64,000 nt of DNA. It comes from Pseudoflavonifractor sp. (GTDB taxonomy: Bacteria; Bacteroidota; Bacteroidia; Bacteroidales; Muribaculaceae). Both the position numbers and the translations under genes were made by a program. This document shows, in pieces, positions 1-8,679 of the stretch. A model generated the notes under the pieces. It saw only the letters and a list, made by a program, of their open reading frames with translations, had not been told where the DNA came from and made no database searches. Positions within the stretch are counted from its first letter, which is position 1, and the number at the start of each line of letters is the position of its first letter. Location: contig JAMPAQ010000003.1 of NCBI GenBank assembly GCA_023667145.1, positions 1 through 64,000 on the forward strand. Reading direction: 5' to 3'.

Positions 1-52
1 GAGCGTCTGCCTTACAAGCAGAGGGTCGGGGGTTCGAATCCCTCAGCGCCCA
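1..52 (+). tRNA. tRNA-Val (anticodon TAC), 3' part only
   Basis: The window opens inside a tRNA. A 5-bp anticodon stem (positions 6-10 with 18-22) encloses the loop CTTACAA, so the anticodon is TAC (valine). The T arm is visible as five G (28-32), TTCGAAT (33-39) and CCCTC (40-44). The acceptor strand AGCGCCC (45-51) and discriminator A52 close the molecule. No clear CCA is encoded. The 5' acceptor and D arm lie before the window. Confidence 0.95.
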
Positions 53-60
53 CCCGATAC

Positions 61-100
61 AAGCCTTCCCACTCCCCCAGTGGGGAGGCTTTGTTATTTC
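61..100 (+). terminator. Intrinsic terminator after tRNA-Val
   Basis: A 13-bp stem (61-73 with 80-92, one G-T pair) with a C-rich loop is followed by TTTGTTATTTC. It sits 8 bases after the tRNA and ends its transcript. The 125 bases from here to purB hold no recognisable consensus promoter. Confidence 0.85.
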
Positions 101-224
101 AACGGATGCAATCGTTGACAGTCACGATCTTGGGGCGGTCAGCCGCTCATAGACGGTCAGTGAGTCGGCGCATGGCAAAAAATGAGTCCGCATTGCAAAG
201 TCTACAACGATAAAACTACAATAT

Positions 225-1568
225 ATGGAACTGACGACCCTTACGGCTATATCGCCTGTCGATGGACGCTACCGCTCTAAGTGCTCGCGTCTCGATGAGT
301 ATTTCTCGGAATTTGCCCTGATACGCTATCGCGTGCGTGTCGAGGTGGAGTATTTTATCGCGCTGTGTGAGATACCCCTGCCTCAGCTTGAGGGGGTGGA
401 CAGCGGCAAGTTTGAGTCGCTGCGTGCCATCTACCGCGACTTCTCGCTCGGCGACGCGGAGCGCATCAAGGAGATAGAGAGCGTGACCAACCACGATGTA
501 AAGGCGGTGGAATATTTCCTCAAGGAACGGTTTGACGCTCTCGGGCTTGAGAAGTGGAAGGAGTTCATACACTTTGGCCTGACGTCACAGGACATCAACA
601 ACACGTCGGTGCCGATGTCGGTCAAGGAGGCTATCGCCGACGTGTACCGTCCGCTGTTGGTGGAGCTTATAGAGCATCTGGAGGCGCGTGCCGATGAGTG
701 GAAGGACCTGCCGATGCTCGCCAAGACTCACGGACAACCCGCCTCGCCCACACGCCTGGGCAAGGAGATAAGGGTGTTTGCCTACCGTCTGCGCCAGCAG
801 CTTAGGATGCTCGACGCAGTGCCCGTCAGCGGCAAGTTTGGTGGTGCGACGGGTAACTTCAATGCCCACCTGACGGCCTATCCGTCGATTGACTGGCGTG
901 GATTTGCAGCCCGCTTTCTAAGCGACAGGCTCGGCATAGAGCGTGAGGAATATACGACCCAGATCTCTAACTATGACAACATGGCGGCGCTGTTTGACGC
1001 GATGCGCCGCATCAATACGGTGATACTCGACCTCGACCGCGATATGTGGCAGTATATTTCGATGGAGTACTTCAAGCAGAAGATCAAGGCCGGCGAGGTA
1101 GGATCATCGGCTATGCCCCACAAGGTCAATCCGATTGACTATGAGAACTCGGAGGGTAATCTCGGCATTGCCAACGCGATATTGTCGCACCTGTCGACCA
1201 AGCTGCCGGTGTCGCGTCTGCAACGTGACCTGACCGACTCGACCGTGTTGCGCAACGTGGGAGTGCCGATGGCCCACACGGTGATTGCCATCCACTCGAC
1301 ACTCAAGGGGTTGAACAAGCTGCTGCTCAACGAGGCGGCAATTTCGGCAGACCTCGACTCGATGTGGAACGTGGTGGCCGAGGGCATACAGACGATACTG
1401 CGCCGCGAGGGTTACCCCAAGCCCTACGAGACGCTGAAGCAGCTCACGCGTACCAATGCTGCGGTGACGGCTGAGTCAATCTCGGCTTTCATTGACACGC
1501 TCGATGTGAGCGATGGCGTGAAAGAGGAGCTGCACCGTCTGTCGCCACATACCTATACAGGCTATTGA
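225..1568 (+). CDS. purB: Adenylosuccinate lyase
   Basis: A cytoplasmic enzyme of purine synthesis that eliminates fumarate from SAICAR (giving AICAR) and from adenylosuccinate (giving AMP). The 447-residue protein begins with the typical TAISPVDGRY motif and carries the fumarase/aspartase-superfamily signature GSSAMPHKVNPIDYEN at about residue 290. Its length fits the E. coli-type PurB subfamily. The ATG at 225 is preceded by an A-rich stretch, as is usual in Bacteroidota, which rarely use Shine-Dalgarno sites. It stands alone: a tRNA lies upstream and a convergent lipoprotein gene downstream, with a shared terminator at 1618-1653. Confidence 0.97.
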   Translation: MELTTLTAISPVDGRYRSKCSRLDEYFSEFALIRYRVRVEVEYFIALCEIPLPQLEGVDSGKFESLRAIYRDFSLGDAERIKEIESVTNHDVKAVEYFLKERFDALGLEKWKEFIHFGLTSQDINNTSVPMSVKEAIADVYRPLLVELIEHLEARADEWKDLPMLAKTHGQPASPTRLGKEIRVFAYRLRQQLRMLDAVPVSGKFGGATGNFNAHLTAYPSIDWRGFAARFLSDRLGIEREEYTTQISNYDNMAALFDAMRRINTVILDLDRDMWQYISMEYFKQKIKAGEVGSSAMPHKVNPIDYENSEGNLGIANAILSHLSTKLPVSRLQRDLTDSTVLRNVGVPMAHTVIAIHSTLKGLNKLLLNEAAISADLDSMWNVVAEGIQTILRREGYPKPYETLKQLTRTNAAVTAESISAFIDTLDVSDGVKEELHRLSPHTYTGY

Positions 1569-1617
1569 CACACGACATGGCGGGAGCGTGAGGAGCTGCC
1601 GCCGTGGATAAAATGAC

Positions 1618-1653
1618 ATCCGGCGCTATCGGTCTTGGCTGGTAGCGCCGGAT
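1618..1653. terminator. Bidirectional intrinsic terminator between purB and the lipoprotein gene
   Basis: A perfect 11-bp stem (1618-1628 with 1643-1653) with a 14-base loop is followed by GAGTGTTTTATG on the plus strand. It lies between two convergent genes, so it probably serves purB and may serve the opposing gene as well. Confidence 0.75.
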
Positions 1654-1679
1654 GAGTGTTTTATGTAGGTAGGTCACGC

Positions 1680-2708
1680 TTACTTGCTTTGGTTGAACAG
1701 CCACTGGCGCACGGAGGGTATGCGGTAGGCGTAGTCAAACGAGTACATGTGCTCGCTGCCCTTACCGTCGGCGGGGAGCACTGACTTGGGTTCAAACTCA
1801 AAGATGTTGACGGGCGCTCCCTTGTCGAGCATCGTCGCCGCCAACTCGCTCTGACGTTTTTCGGGCAGCTGTGCGTTCCACTCAGCAAAGGTGTACTGGA
1901 CACCCACCTTGCGGGCTGCATTCTCAAGCGGCTCCAGGCACTTGTATGCCTTTCCCTCGTTGCCTGCTATGAAGTAGATGAACTTGTGCTTGACGAGGGA
2001 GTCGAATGTAGAGGTGTCCCAATGGCAGTCGACAAAGAGTGAGGCGGCAAACACGTCGGGGTATGCCACATTGTAATACATCGATATCATGCCGCCCATG
2101 GACTGGCCAGTGGTGTAGAGCCGCTTGCTGTCGATGTTTTTATCGGCCACAAGGCTATTGAGCATACGCATGGCGATGTCGACCTCGTCGGTGTGGTCAT
2201 ATTTGTCATTGACGGCTACGCCGGTGAATTGGGGGACAAGCACGTAGCAGGGATTTTTGGCCTGGGATTCGGATGTCGCCCACACCAGTGCGCCGTAGCC
2301 CTGTGTCAGCGGGCGTGTGGCATCGGAGCCGGGAGTGCTCGCGTCGGCGATGAACAGCACGAGGGGGTAGTCCTTTGAACTGTCCATCCCCTTGGGGGTG
2401 AACAGGCTGTAGGTCATTGTCTTGCCGGTCTCGGTATCCTTGTACTCAAATTGCTTGAACTCAGGGGCCACGGTCTTTATCATGGCTTGGAGGGTGGAGT
2501 CGGAGGACTTGTCAATGACGGGGTCTCCTCCGGGCATCCCAAGTTGCGGCCCTCCGTTATTTCCGCTATCGGCGGCTGTCGCGGCGCTGTCGGGCTGCTG
2601 CCGGTCGGTGTTGGCTGATTTGCCTCCACATGACGAGATGGTGAGAGACAATAGTGCTGCTAAGGCCGATGACATGACGGTCCTTGATGTCGCTGTTTTA
2701 AGTTTCAT
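1680..2708 (-). CDS. Secreted lipoprotein esterase/peptidase of the alpha/beta-hydrolase fold
   Basis: 342 residues. The N terminus is a lipoprotein signal with its lipobox ending SLTISSC (Cys27), followed by a Gly/Ser/Asp-rich linker to about residue 65. The rest resembles the polyhydroxybutyrate depolymerase/feruloyl esterase and prolyl-oligopeptidase-like group. The nucleophile elbow GQSMGG places the serine at residue 203, and candidate acid and base residues follow (VDCHWD, then SEHMYSFDY near the C terminus). It is probably anchored at the cell surface or in the periplasm and hydrolyses esters or peptides; the substrate cannot be read from sequence. It is read leftward, monocistronic by spacing, and convergent with purB. 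Confidence 0.8.
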   Translation of the reverse strand: MKLKTATSRTVMSSALAALLSLTISSCGGKSANTDRQQPDSAATAADSGNNGGPQLGMPGGDPVIDKSSDSTLQAMIKTVAPEFKQFEYKDTETGKTMTYSLFTPKGMDSSKDYPLVLFIADASTPGSDATRPLTQGYGALVWATSESQAKNPCYVLVPQFTGVAVNDKYDHTDEVDIAMRMLNSLVADKNIDSKRLYTTGQSMGGMISMYYNVAYPDVFAASLFVDCHWDTSTFDSLVKHKFIYFIAGNEGKAYKCLEPLENAARKVGVQYTFAEWNAQLPEKRQSELAATMLDKGAPVNIFEFEPKSVLPADGKGSEHMYSFDYAYRIPSVRQWLFNQSK

Positions 2709-2881
2709 AGATAAACGTTTTGGGTGATGTTTATAAAAATTGGTATTCTTATAAAGTAATAAGGGTTTTGCGGGGCAAAAGGTTTAGGCCCCGTCTCATA
2801 AAATTTTGTGGCTCCAGGGGTCGTAGGCTATGCACGGGAAACATGTGCGATGATGTCAGCATGGCGGATGTGGAATGGGTG

Positions 2882-4405
2882 TCAGCGGTCGCCTGGGTCG
2901 AGGTCGCGGGGTGTGAGGTAGTAGAGTGTGCGAGAGTTGCGGGCAAAGGGGACGACGACGTAGATGGTGGAGTTGAGGCGGCACAACATGCGGCTGTCGG
3001 TGCCAGCAGGGATGGTGGGGGAGATGTAGGCCGGTGGGATGGTGTCGGCGAGGAGTGTGTGCCGGGCTGCGTAGGCCGGGGTCACCTCGACGGGGGAGGT
3101 GATGCTGTCGGCCGACAGGCTCATGACCGCCGTGGGGAGGACTGTGAGGGGGTGGATGCTGTCGCCATGGAGGTTGGTGATGGTCTCGATGATGTAGGTG
3201 TCATCGGCATCGGGTACTCCGCGTGTCTTGTGGAGCAGCCACCATGGTTGCTGCGGGTCGCCGAGGAAGTCCATGTAGACGGGGCTTGCGGGATCGGCGG
3301 CATAGCGGTCGATGCAGTCCTGAAGCTGCGTGCCCGTGACACGCTGGTAGCTGACGGCCTCGATGAGGTGGACGACTATGGCGACCGATAGCAGGGTGGA
3401 GGTCACCGCGCCGAGCCACGCGGGGATGCGGAAGCCGGACTTTACCGCAAGCCGGAACAGGGCTATGAGTGCGAAAACCTGGGCGAACCATCCGCTGCGA
3501 CCCACTATGCCGCTGACGGCGCTGATGGCCATAGAGACGATGGCCGCGACGGCATATACAGCCCACGATGAGCGCATCATCGCGGCGAGCCGGCGAGGGG
3601 TGGCCACGGCCATGAAAATGATGACAAGGACGAGCGTGAGGGCATAGAAATCGCTCTTGATGACAAGCAGCCACATGGGGTCGTTGGGGTCGGTGCCGGC
3701 GCTCCCGACGCGAGACCAAAATGAAGGAGACATTAATGGCATCAGCGCTCCGAGGAAAAACATGATTACAGACCATCGCCCCGCCCGAGTTGAAGGTCGT
3801 GCAGATGGATTGAGCCAAAAGTAAACTACTAATCCGGCAGAGGCGGCAAGGCCACATGCCTCGTGCATCGCCGCCACGAGAAATGCTGCCGGCAGCATTA
3901 GCCACATAGACCGATGGTTGAAATCACCGTTGAGTATAATCCCGATAACAGCAAGGACGAACGTAGCCGTCCATACGTAGTTGAACTGGCACACGAACAG
4001 AGACAGGCTGTCCCACCAGGGGAGGGTAAATACAAGCAGGGCGGTGAGACTGACCCGTGCGGTCACCCATTGACGGGGCAGTCGGGATGCTTTGATGGCG
4101 ATTGCCATGAGAACTGCAATCATCGCCCCGGTAATAGCTGACAGCATGGGGCGAGGCAGGTAACATAGCCAGAGAATGTTGAGCTTGTCACTCATACGAC
4201 CGTTGACATACAACATGTTGCGAGCGGTGTGGAGGGGAAAATCGACTATGCCGTCATAGTATTTCATGAAGCTGCCGTAGTAATTAAGGTCATCACCTAC
4301 GAAGGGTATGTATTGGAAGTAGGCGGCGTAGAGCACACCGATAATCAGGAGAAGTGACGGTGTGAGATATGTGAAGTGTCTCGATGTCGTATGTTTTGGT
4401 CTCAT
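2882..4405 (-). CDS. Polytopic membrane protein, DUF6056-like
   Basis: 507 residues. Roughly ten or more hydrophobic segments span residues 15-360, and a soluble, probably periplasmic tail of about 130 residues follows. Near the N terminus, after the first membrane segment, is an acidic motif (FVGDDLNYY). This layout resembles GT-C-type glycosyltransferases and DUF6056 proteins, which often sit in polysaccharide contexts. Function is therefore suggested (transfer of a lipid-linked sugar in the inner membrane) but not shown. It is divergent from ilvE across 234 bases and has its own -7 element at 4477-4484. The 173 bases downstream hold a short C/G hairpin near 2778-2800 and no gene. Confidence 0.6.
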   Translation of the reverse strand: MRPKHTTSRHFTYLTPSLLLIIGVLYAAYFQYIPFVGDDLNYYGSFMKYYDGIVDFPLHTARNMLYVNGRMSDKLNILWLCYLPRPMLSAITGAMIAVLMAIAIKASRLPRQWVTARVSLTALLVFTLPWWDSLSLFVCQFNYVWTATFVLAVIGIILNGDFNHRSMWLMLPAAFLVAAMHEACGLAASAGLVVYFWLNPSARPSTRAGRWSVIMFFLGALMPLMSPSFWSRVGSAGTDPNDPMWLLVIKSDFYALTLVLVIIFMAVATPRRLAAMMRSSWAVYAVAAIVSMAISAVSGIVGRSGWFAQVFALIALFRLAVKSGFRIPAWLGAVTSTLLSVAIVVHLIEAVSYQRVTGTQLQDCIDRYAADPASPVYMDFLGDPQQPWWLLHKTRGVPDADDTYIIETITNLHGDSIHPLTVLPTAVMSLSADSITSPVEVTPAYAARHTLLADTIPPAYISPTIPAGTDSRMLCRLNSTIYVVVPFARNSRTLYYLTPRDLDPGDR

Positions 4406-4476
4406 TGAATCGGGGTGCTGGTAATGTCGTGCAAATGCTGTACCGTAATTAGTGCTGTTATGTGGCTTTTAAGTTA

Positions 4477-4484
4477 CAAACTTA
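4477..4484 (-). promoter_or_regulatory. -7 element for the DUF6056 gene
   Basis: On the minus strand this reads TAAGTTTG, a perfect match to the Bacteroidota -7 consensus TAnnTTTG. The -33 region is T-rich without a clean TTG. A start about 70 bases before the ATG is predicted. Confidence 0.55.
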
Positions 4485-4548
4485 CACAAAAAAGTGGAAA
4501 AAGCGCGAAAAATGACAGGCTAATGCCGATGATATGACGGAAAATTAG

Positions 4549-4556
4549 TAATTTCG
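4549..4556 (+). promoter_or_regulatory. Possible -7 element for ilvE
   Basis: TAATTTCG differs from TAnnTTTG at one position, and no good -33 TTG is seen. It would give a leader of about 78 bases. That leader has no valine/isoleucine-rich peptide, unlike the ilvD leader. Confidence 0.35.
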
Positions 4557-4639
4557 CGACATTAACACAACAGTGCGCCGGACCGCCCCATGTCTGCGGG
4601 CGTGGGCTGACAGTCACAAAGACTATTAAGGTTAGAATC

Positions 4640-5662
4640 ATGAGCAAAGAATTAGACTGGGGTAATCTATCGTTTGGATATATCCCTACCGACTACAACG
4701 TGCGTTGCTATTACCGCAACGGAAAGTGGGGCGAGATCGAGGTATCGTCGTCCGAGACAATCAATCTGCACATCGCCGCCACCTCTCTCCACTACGGGCA
4801 GGAGATATTCGAGGGGCTAAAGGCGTTTCGCGGTAAGGATGGCAAGGTACGCGTGTTCCGTCTCGAGGAGAACTCCAAGCGTATCATAAGCTCGGCCAAC
4901 GGCATAAAGATGGCCCCTGTCCCGGTGGAACTCTTTACCGAGATGGTCAAGAAGGTTGTCAAGCTAAACGAGCGGTTTGTCCCCCCATACGGCAGCGGAG
5001 CATCGTTGTACATCCGTCCGCTTGAGATTGGCATCTCGGCTCAGGTTGGCGTGAAACCTGCATCGGAATATTTGTTCCTCATACTCGTGACACCTGTCGG
5101 CCCATATTTCAAGGAGGGATTCAAGCCCACGAACATCTGCATAATGCGTGAGTTTGACCGTGTGGCGCCCAAGGGAACGGGCCGGTGGAAAGTCGGTGGC
5201 AACTATGCCGCGTCACTTGAGGCGGGTGAGCGTGCCCACGAGTTGGGATACTCGGCTGTGCTCTATCTTGATCCCCGGGAGAAGAAATATCTCGATGAGT
5301 GTGGCCCGGCCAACTTCTTTGCCATCAAGGACGGCAAATATATCACTCCGGCATCGGAGTCGATACTTCCGTCGATAACCAACATGAGCCTGCAACAGCT
5401 TGCCCGCGATCTCGGCATCGAGGTTGAGTGCCGCCACATACCCCTTGAGGAACTCGATGAGATACAGGAGGCTGCTGCTTGCGGCACTGCTGCCGTCGCG
5501 TCGCCGGTGGCCGAGATTGACGACCTCGATACAGGCAAGAAATATATCGTTGCCAAGGATGGGCAGCCCGGACCCGTGACCACGGCTCTCTATAACAAGC
5601 TGCGGGCCATACAGCTCGGCGAGGAGGAGGACATCCACGGCTGGAACACAATCATTGAGTAA
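4640..5662 (+). CDS. ilvE: Branched-chain amino acid aminotransferase
   Basis: A pyridoxal-phosphate enzyme (fold type IV) that makes the last step of valine, isoleucine and leucine synthesis and the first step of their breakdown, using glutamate/2-oxoglutarate. At 340 residues it belongs to the longer BCAT group. The Schiff-base lysine is Lys184 (GRWKVGGNYA). The family motifs HYGQEIFEGLKAF (residues 51-63) and YLDECGPANFF are present. It lies about 11 kb from the ilvDBN-C operon and is transcribed separately, so its control need not follow the ilv attenuator. A strong hairpin (5702-5744) ends the gene. Confidence 0.95.
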   Translation: MSKELDWGNLSFGYIPTDYNVRCYYRNGKWGEIEVSSSETINLHIAATSLHYGQEIFEGLKAFRGKDGKVRVFRLEENSKRIISSANGIKMAPVPVELFTEMVKKVVKLNERFVPPYGSGASLYIRPLEIGISAQVGVKPASEYLFLILVTPVGPYFKEGFKPTNICIMREFDRVAPKGTGRWKVGGNYAASLEAGERAHELGYSAVLYLDPREKKYLDECGPANFFAIKDGKYITPASESILPSITNMSLQQLARDLGIEVECRHIPLEELDEIQEAAACGTAAVASPVAEIDDLDTGKKYIVAKDGQPGPVTTALYNKLRAIQLGEEEDIHGWNTIIE

Positions 5663-5701
5663 CCCCTGCAGCCCTTCCCTCTATCGGGCTGGTTGATATA
5701 G

Positions 5702-5744
5702 CGGCTCCGGGTAGCATCGCCTGACGGCATGGCTCCCGGAGCCG
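5702..5744 (+). terminator. Intrinsic terminator after ilvE
   Basis: A perfect 10-bp GC-rich stem (5702-5711 with 5735-5744) is followed by an A/T-rich tail rather than a pure U run. Position, 40 bases after the ilvE stop, supports the call. Confidence 0.65.
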
Positions 5745-5827
5745 TGATTATATATTATCCCAATCACTATCATAAGCGGTTGGATTGACTTTTTTGAGTA
5801 TATTTGTGATTGATAAAACAAACTGTT

Positions 5828-6385
5828 ATGGATTATCGGGTGGTGATTGAGAGGTATTATCCGGCGGGGAGCCGGGGGCGGGAGGTGCTTGTGAGGCACT
5901 CGCGTCAGGTGGCTGACAAGGCCCTGGGAATTGCCAGGAGGCTTGGACTGCCTCTCGCGGAGGCTGATGTCGAGGCGGCGGCGATGTTGCATGACATAGG
6001 CATATTTCTCACTGACGCGCCGTCGATAGGCTGCACGGGCAGCGAGCCTTATATCGCCCATGGCATCCTTGGCGCTGACTTGTTGCGGCGTGATGGCGTA
6101 GATGAGCGCTTCGCACGTGTGGCCGAGCGGCATACGGGGGCGGGCCTGACGGCCTCGGAAATAGAGAGTCAGGGTCTGCCGTTGCCTCATAGGGATATGT
6201 TGCCTGAGTCGCTGCTTGAGAAGCTGATATGCTATGCCGACAAGTTCTACTCCAAGGGTGGGGATATGCGCGAGAAACCGCTTGAGGCGGTCATCGCTGA
6301 CATGGCGCGGCATGGCGACGCGACTTTGGCGCGGTTTATGGAGCTGCACAGTCTTTTTGGCGGTAAAGGAGGTCAGAAGGGGTAG
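5828..6385 (+). CDS. HD-domain phosphohydrolase
   Basis: Predicted metal-dependent phosphohydrolase of the HDIG type. The ATG at 5828 is preferred to a TTG 18 bases upstream. The 185-residue protein shows the HD core as AMLHDIGIF near residue 51, a preceding conserved His in VRHSRQVADKA, a distal AERHTGAG segment and a C-terminal KLICYADKFYS helix typical of this family. A plausible substrate is a nucleotide or phosphate ester, which cannot be specified. A TATATTTG hexamer-like element at 5799-5806 may be its -7 box, although the spacing to a TTG is short. Its last 13 bases overlap the 3' end of the convergent tamL. Confidence 0.75.
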   Translation: MDYRVVIERYYPAGSRGREVLVRHSRQVADKALGIARRLGLPLAEADVEAAAMLHDIGIFLTDAPSIGCTGSEPYIAHGILGADLLRRDGVDERFARVAERHTGAGLTASEIESQGLPLPHRDMLPESLLEKLICYADKFYSKGGDMREKPLEAVIADMARHGDATLARFMELHSLFGGKGGQKG

Positions 6386-8679
6386 CCGATGGCGAGATGG
6401 AAGGCGAGGCTCTTGCCAAATGACTCCATGTTGTAGTAGCCGTGATGGGAGGTGGCGTAGGGGGCGTGGATGCCGATGCCGAGGTCGCCTCTGACCACAA
6501 GCATACCGATGTCAAAGCGGAGTCCCACGCCGGTGCCGGTGGCAAGGTCGCGCAGGAACGTGCGGGCCTGGAGGAGTCCGCCGGGGCGCATCGGGTCGTT
6601 CTTGAGCAGCCAGATGTTGCCGGAATCGAAGAATACAGCGCCATGCAGCGGGCCGAAGATGGGGAAACGGTACTCGACATTGAACTCAAACTTGAATGTA
6701 CCCGTCTGGTCAAAGTAGCCGTTTGACGAGTCGATGGGAGGTCGATAGCTGCCCGGCCCGAGGGAGCGGACAGTGAAGGCTCTCACTGAGTTGGCCCCGC
6801 CGACATAGAACTGCTCGCTGTAGGGTACCTGACTGGCGTTGCCGTAGGCGTGGGCCGCACCGACGGCGGCGCGAGTGACGAGCCAGTGGTCGCCGTGGCC
6901 GAGTCGGCGCGAATAAACGAGCTGGGTGGTACCTTTGACAAACTGTGAGAAAGGCATCCCGAACAGCTTTTTCTCTCCTTTTACACCACAGGCACGCCAT
7001 ATCGCCCAAAATATGTTGCCGGCCTCGGCGACGGTAAACTGCCAGTTGAGCTGGTTGTCGGCATCAAAGGTGCGTTGCCACACGTAGCTGTAGGCCATCT
7101 GGGGGATGAACTGGTCACGGAAGCTAAGGGCCACGGCGGGGTTGGCATCCATGATTGAGTCGAATACCGGGGTGCGGTGCAAGAGTTTGGTGTAGGTCAG
7201 CTTGAGCAGCGTCAGGGTGCTTGCCGTGTTTCGCGTCGGTTTCCAGTCGTAGTTGAACGATGTGGAGAACTGTGCCATCTTGAAGTAGTGGGGACGGTTG
7301 AGCAGGTCGGCGTTGAGCGTGATGCGCGTCCAGTTGACGTAGCGGCGCGTGCGCGGGATGAATCCCGGTGCGAGCAGCCTTGGGAATGACAGGGATGCTT
7401 GGATGCCGATCTCGTAGGAGTTGAACACTGACGAGCGCTCCTCCTTTGAGCCGCCCGTGGCCCACTCGTATGAGCCTGTTAGGCTGAGGTTGAGTTGCTC
7501 GCCGCCTCCAAAGAGGTTGCGGTTGGTGAGACCAAGCGTTATGCCAGGGCCGATGTAGCTGTTGGACTTTGACGAGACATTGGCCTCGACACTCGCCTCA
7601 AGGGGCGTGTCGAACGTACACTCGATGGCGACATTGAGCAGGTCGCTGCCGGCCACGGTGTCGGGCATGACCACCATGTTGATGGCGTTGAATATGCCGA
7701 GGCGGGAGAGGTAGCTCTGTGTGCGGTTCATGTTGCGTACGGAGAAATAGCGACCCTTGCGGAATGTCACACACTCGCCGATGATGCCACGTCGCAGGCG
7801 CGAGGGCATCATCTGGACGACCTTGGCGCGAGGGGTCTCGAATGTCTCGGGCGTGCCGCCACCCTCGTTGCGGTTGATGTAGACGGTCACGTCGCCGGTG
7901 CGGTATCGCCGGAGTGCCTCGGGCGGGGTGTTGGAGGCGACGGTCAGCTTCATGGCAATGCGGTGGGGGCCGACGGTTGAGTCAGCGAGATATTCGATAT
8001 ACTCGGGCCGGAAGTAGTAATAGCCCTTGTTGCGCAACACGTTGGTGATGCGCGTGCGCTCGGCGCTCAGGGAGTCGGTGTCGTACTGCATACCTTTCTT
8101 CAGATAGGCGCTGGCGAGGGCGACCGAGTCAATCTGATGGTACAGGTTGCAGGTGTCGGGCAGCAGATATATGGAGTCGAGTGTGTAGGCCGGACCCGAT
8201 ATGACGTTGTAAAGTATGCGTGCCTTTTTTGGATTTTTGCCCTGCACAAGCTCGTAGGAAGATGTGCCGCTGAAGTAGCCGTGATTGTCGAGTATCTCGT
8301 CAATCATCTTGGTGCGCAGCTCGGGCCGCACGTCAGAGATCAGCACGGGTTGCTCGACGAGCTTCTCATAGAGCCAATGCTTGAATCCCTTGGGGGGATT
8401 GTTCCAGTTGTTGTAGACCCATAGGCCGATGGGGAACGGATAGCGGATATACGGCGAGATGAGCGAATTGTTGGGGGCGACATTGACGGCATCGGAAATG
8501 GCGCTCTTGGCTCCGGGCACGATGGCGCGGTGACCGTCGTCGGGGCCGGTGATGGCCACTTTCTTGACACCGGTATAAAGAATCTCGTCGGGACCGAGAC
8601 GCTTGGTCGTCGAGCATGATACGGCGAGCAGTGCCGACAGTATCACGAGCAGGAGTCGTATGAGGCTATTTGGTTTCAT
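6373..8679 (-). CDS. tamL: TamL, lipoprotein BamA/TamA-family outer-membrane assembly factor
   Basis: 768 residues. The N terminus is a lipoprotein signal with lipobox LLAVSC (Cys22), then POTRA-like repeats (about residues 35-370) and a C-terminal 16-strand Omp85 barrel ending in a terminal Phe (AIGYPF). In the Omp85 family it is closest to TamA. The lipidated form found in Bacteroidota is called TamL and works with TamB in outer-membrane protein or lipid delivery. It follows tamB, and its ATG lies inside the tamB 3' end (14-base overlap), so the two are translationally coupled. Its 3' end overlaps the convergent HD gene by 13 bases. Confidence 0.88.
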   Translation of the reverse strand: MKPNSLIRLLLVILSALLAVSCSTTKRLGPDEILYTGVKKVAITGPDDGHRAIVPGAKSAISDAVNVAPNNSLISPYIRYPFPIGLWVYNNWNNPPKGFKHWLYEKLVEQPVLISDVRPELRTKMIDEILDNHGYFSGTSSYELVQGKNPKKARILYNVISGPAYTLDSIYLLPDTCNLYHQIDSVALASAYLKKGMQYDTDSLSAERTRITNVLRNKGYYYFRPEYIEYLADSTVGPHRIAMKLTVASNTPPEALRRYRTGDVTVYINRNEGGGTPETFETPRAKVVQMMPSRLRRGIIGECVTFRKGRYFSVRNMNRTQSYLSRLGIFNAINMVVMPDTVAGSDLLNVAIECTFDTPLEASVEANVSSKSNSYIGPGITLGLTNRNLFGGGEQLNLSLTGSYEWATGGSKEERSSVFNSYEIGIQASLSFPRLLAPGFIPRTRRYVNWTRITLNADLLNRPHYFKMAQFSTSFNYDWKPTRNTASTLTLLKLTYTKLLHRTPVFDSIMDANPAVALSFRDQFIPQMAYSYVWQRTFDADNQLNWQFTVAEAGNIFWAIWRACGVKGEKKLFGMPFSQFVKGTTQLVYSRRLGHGDHWLVTRAAVGAAHAYGNASQVPYSEQFYVGGANSVRAFTVRSLGPGSYRPPIDSSNGYFDQTGTFKFEFNVEYRFPIFGPLHGAVFFDSGNIWLLKNDPMRPGGLLQARTFLRDLATGTGVGLRFDIGMLVVRGDLGIGIHAPYATSHHGYYNMESFGKSLAFHLAIGYPF

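Noticed and set aside
2720-3391. 223-residue plus-strand frame opposite the DUF6056 gene
   Set aside because: It is antisense to a coherent membrane protein, with biased Gly/Val/Asp composition typical of a shadow frame in GC-rich DNA.
4594-4614. Six-residue reading frame in the ilvE leader as a regulatory peptide
   Set aside because: It has one valine and no isoleucine or leucine, and no following antiterminator/terminator pair was found.
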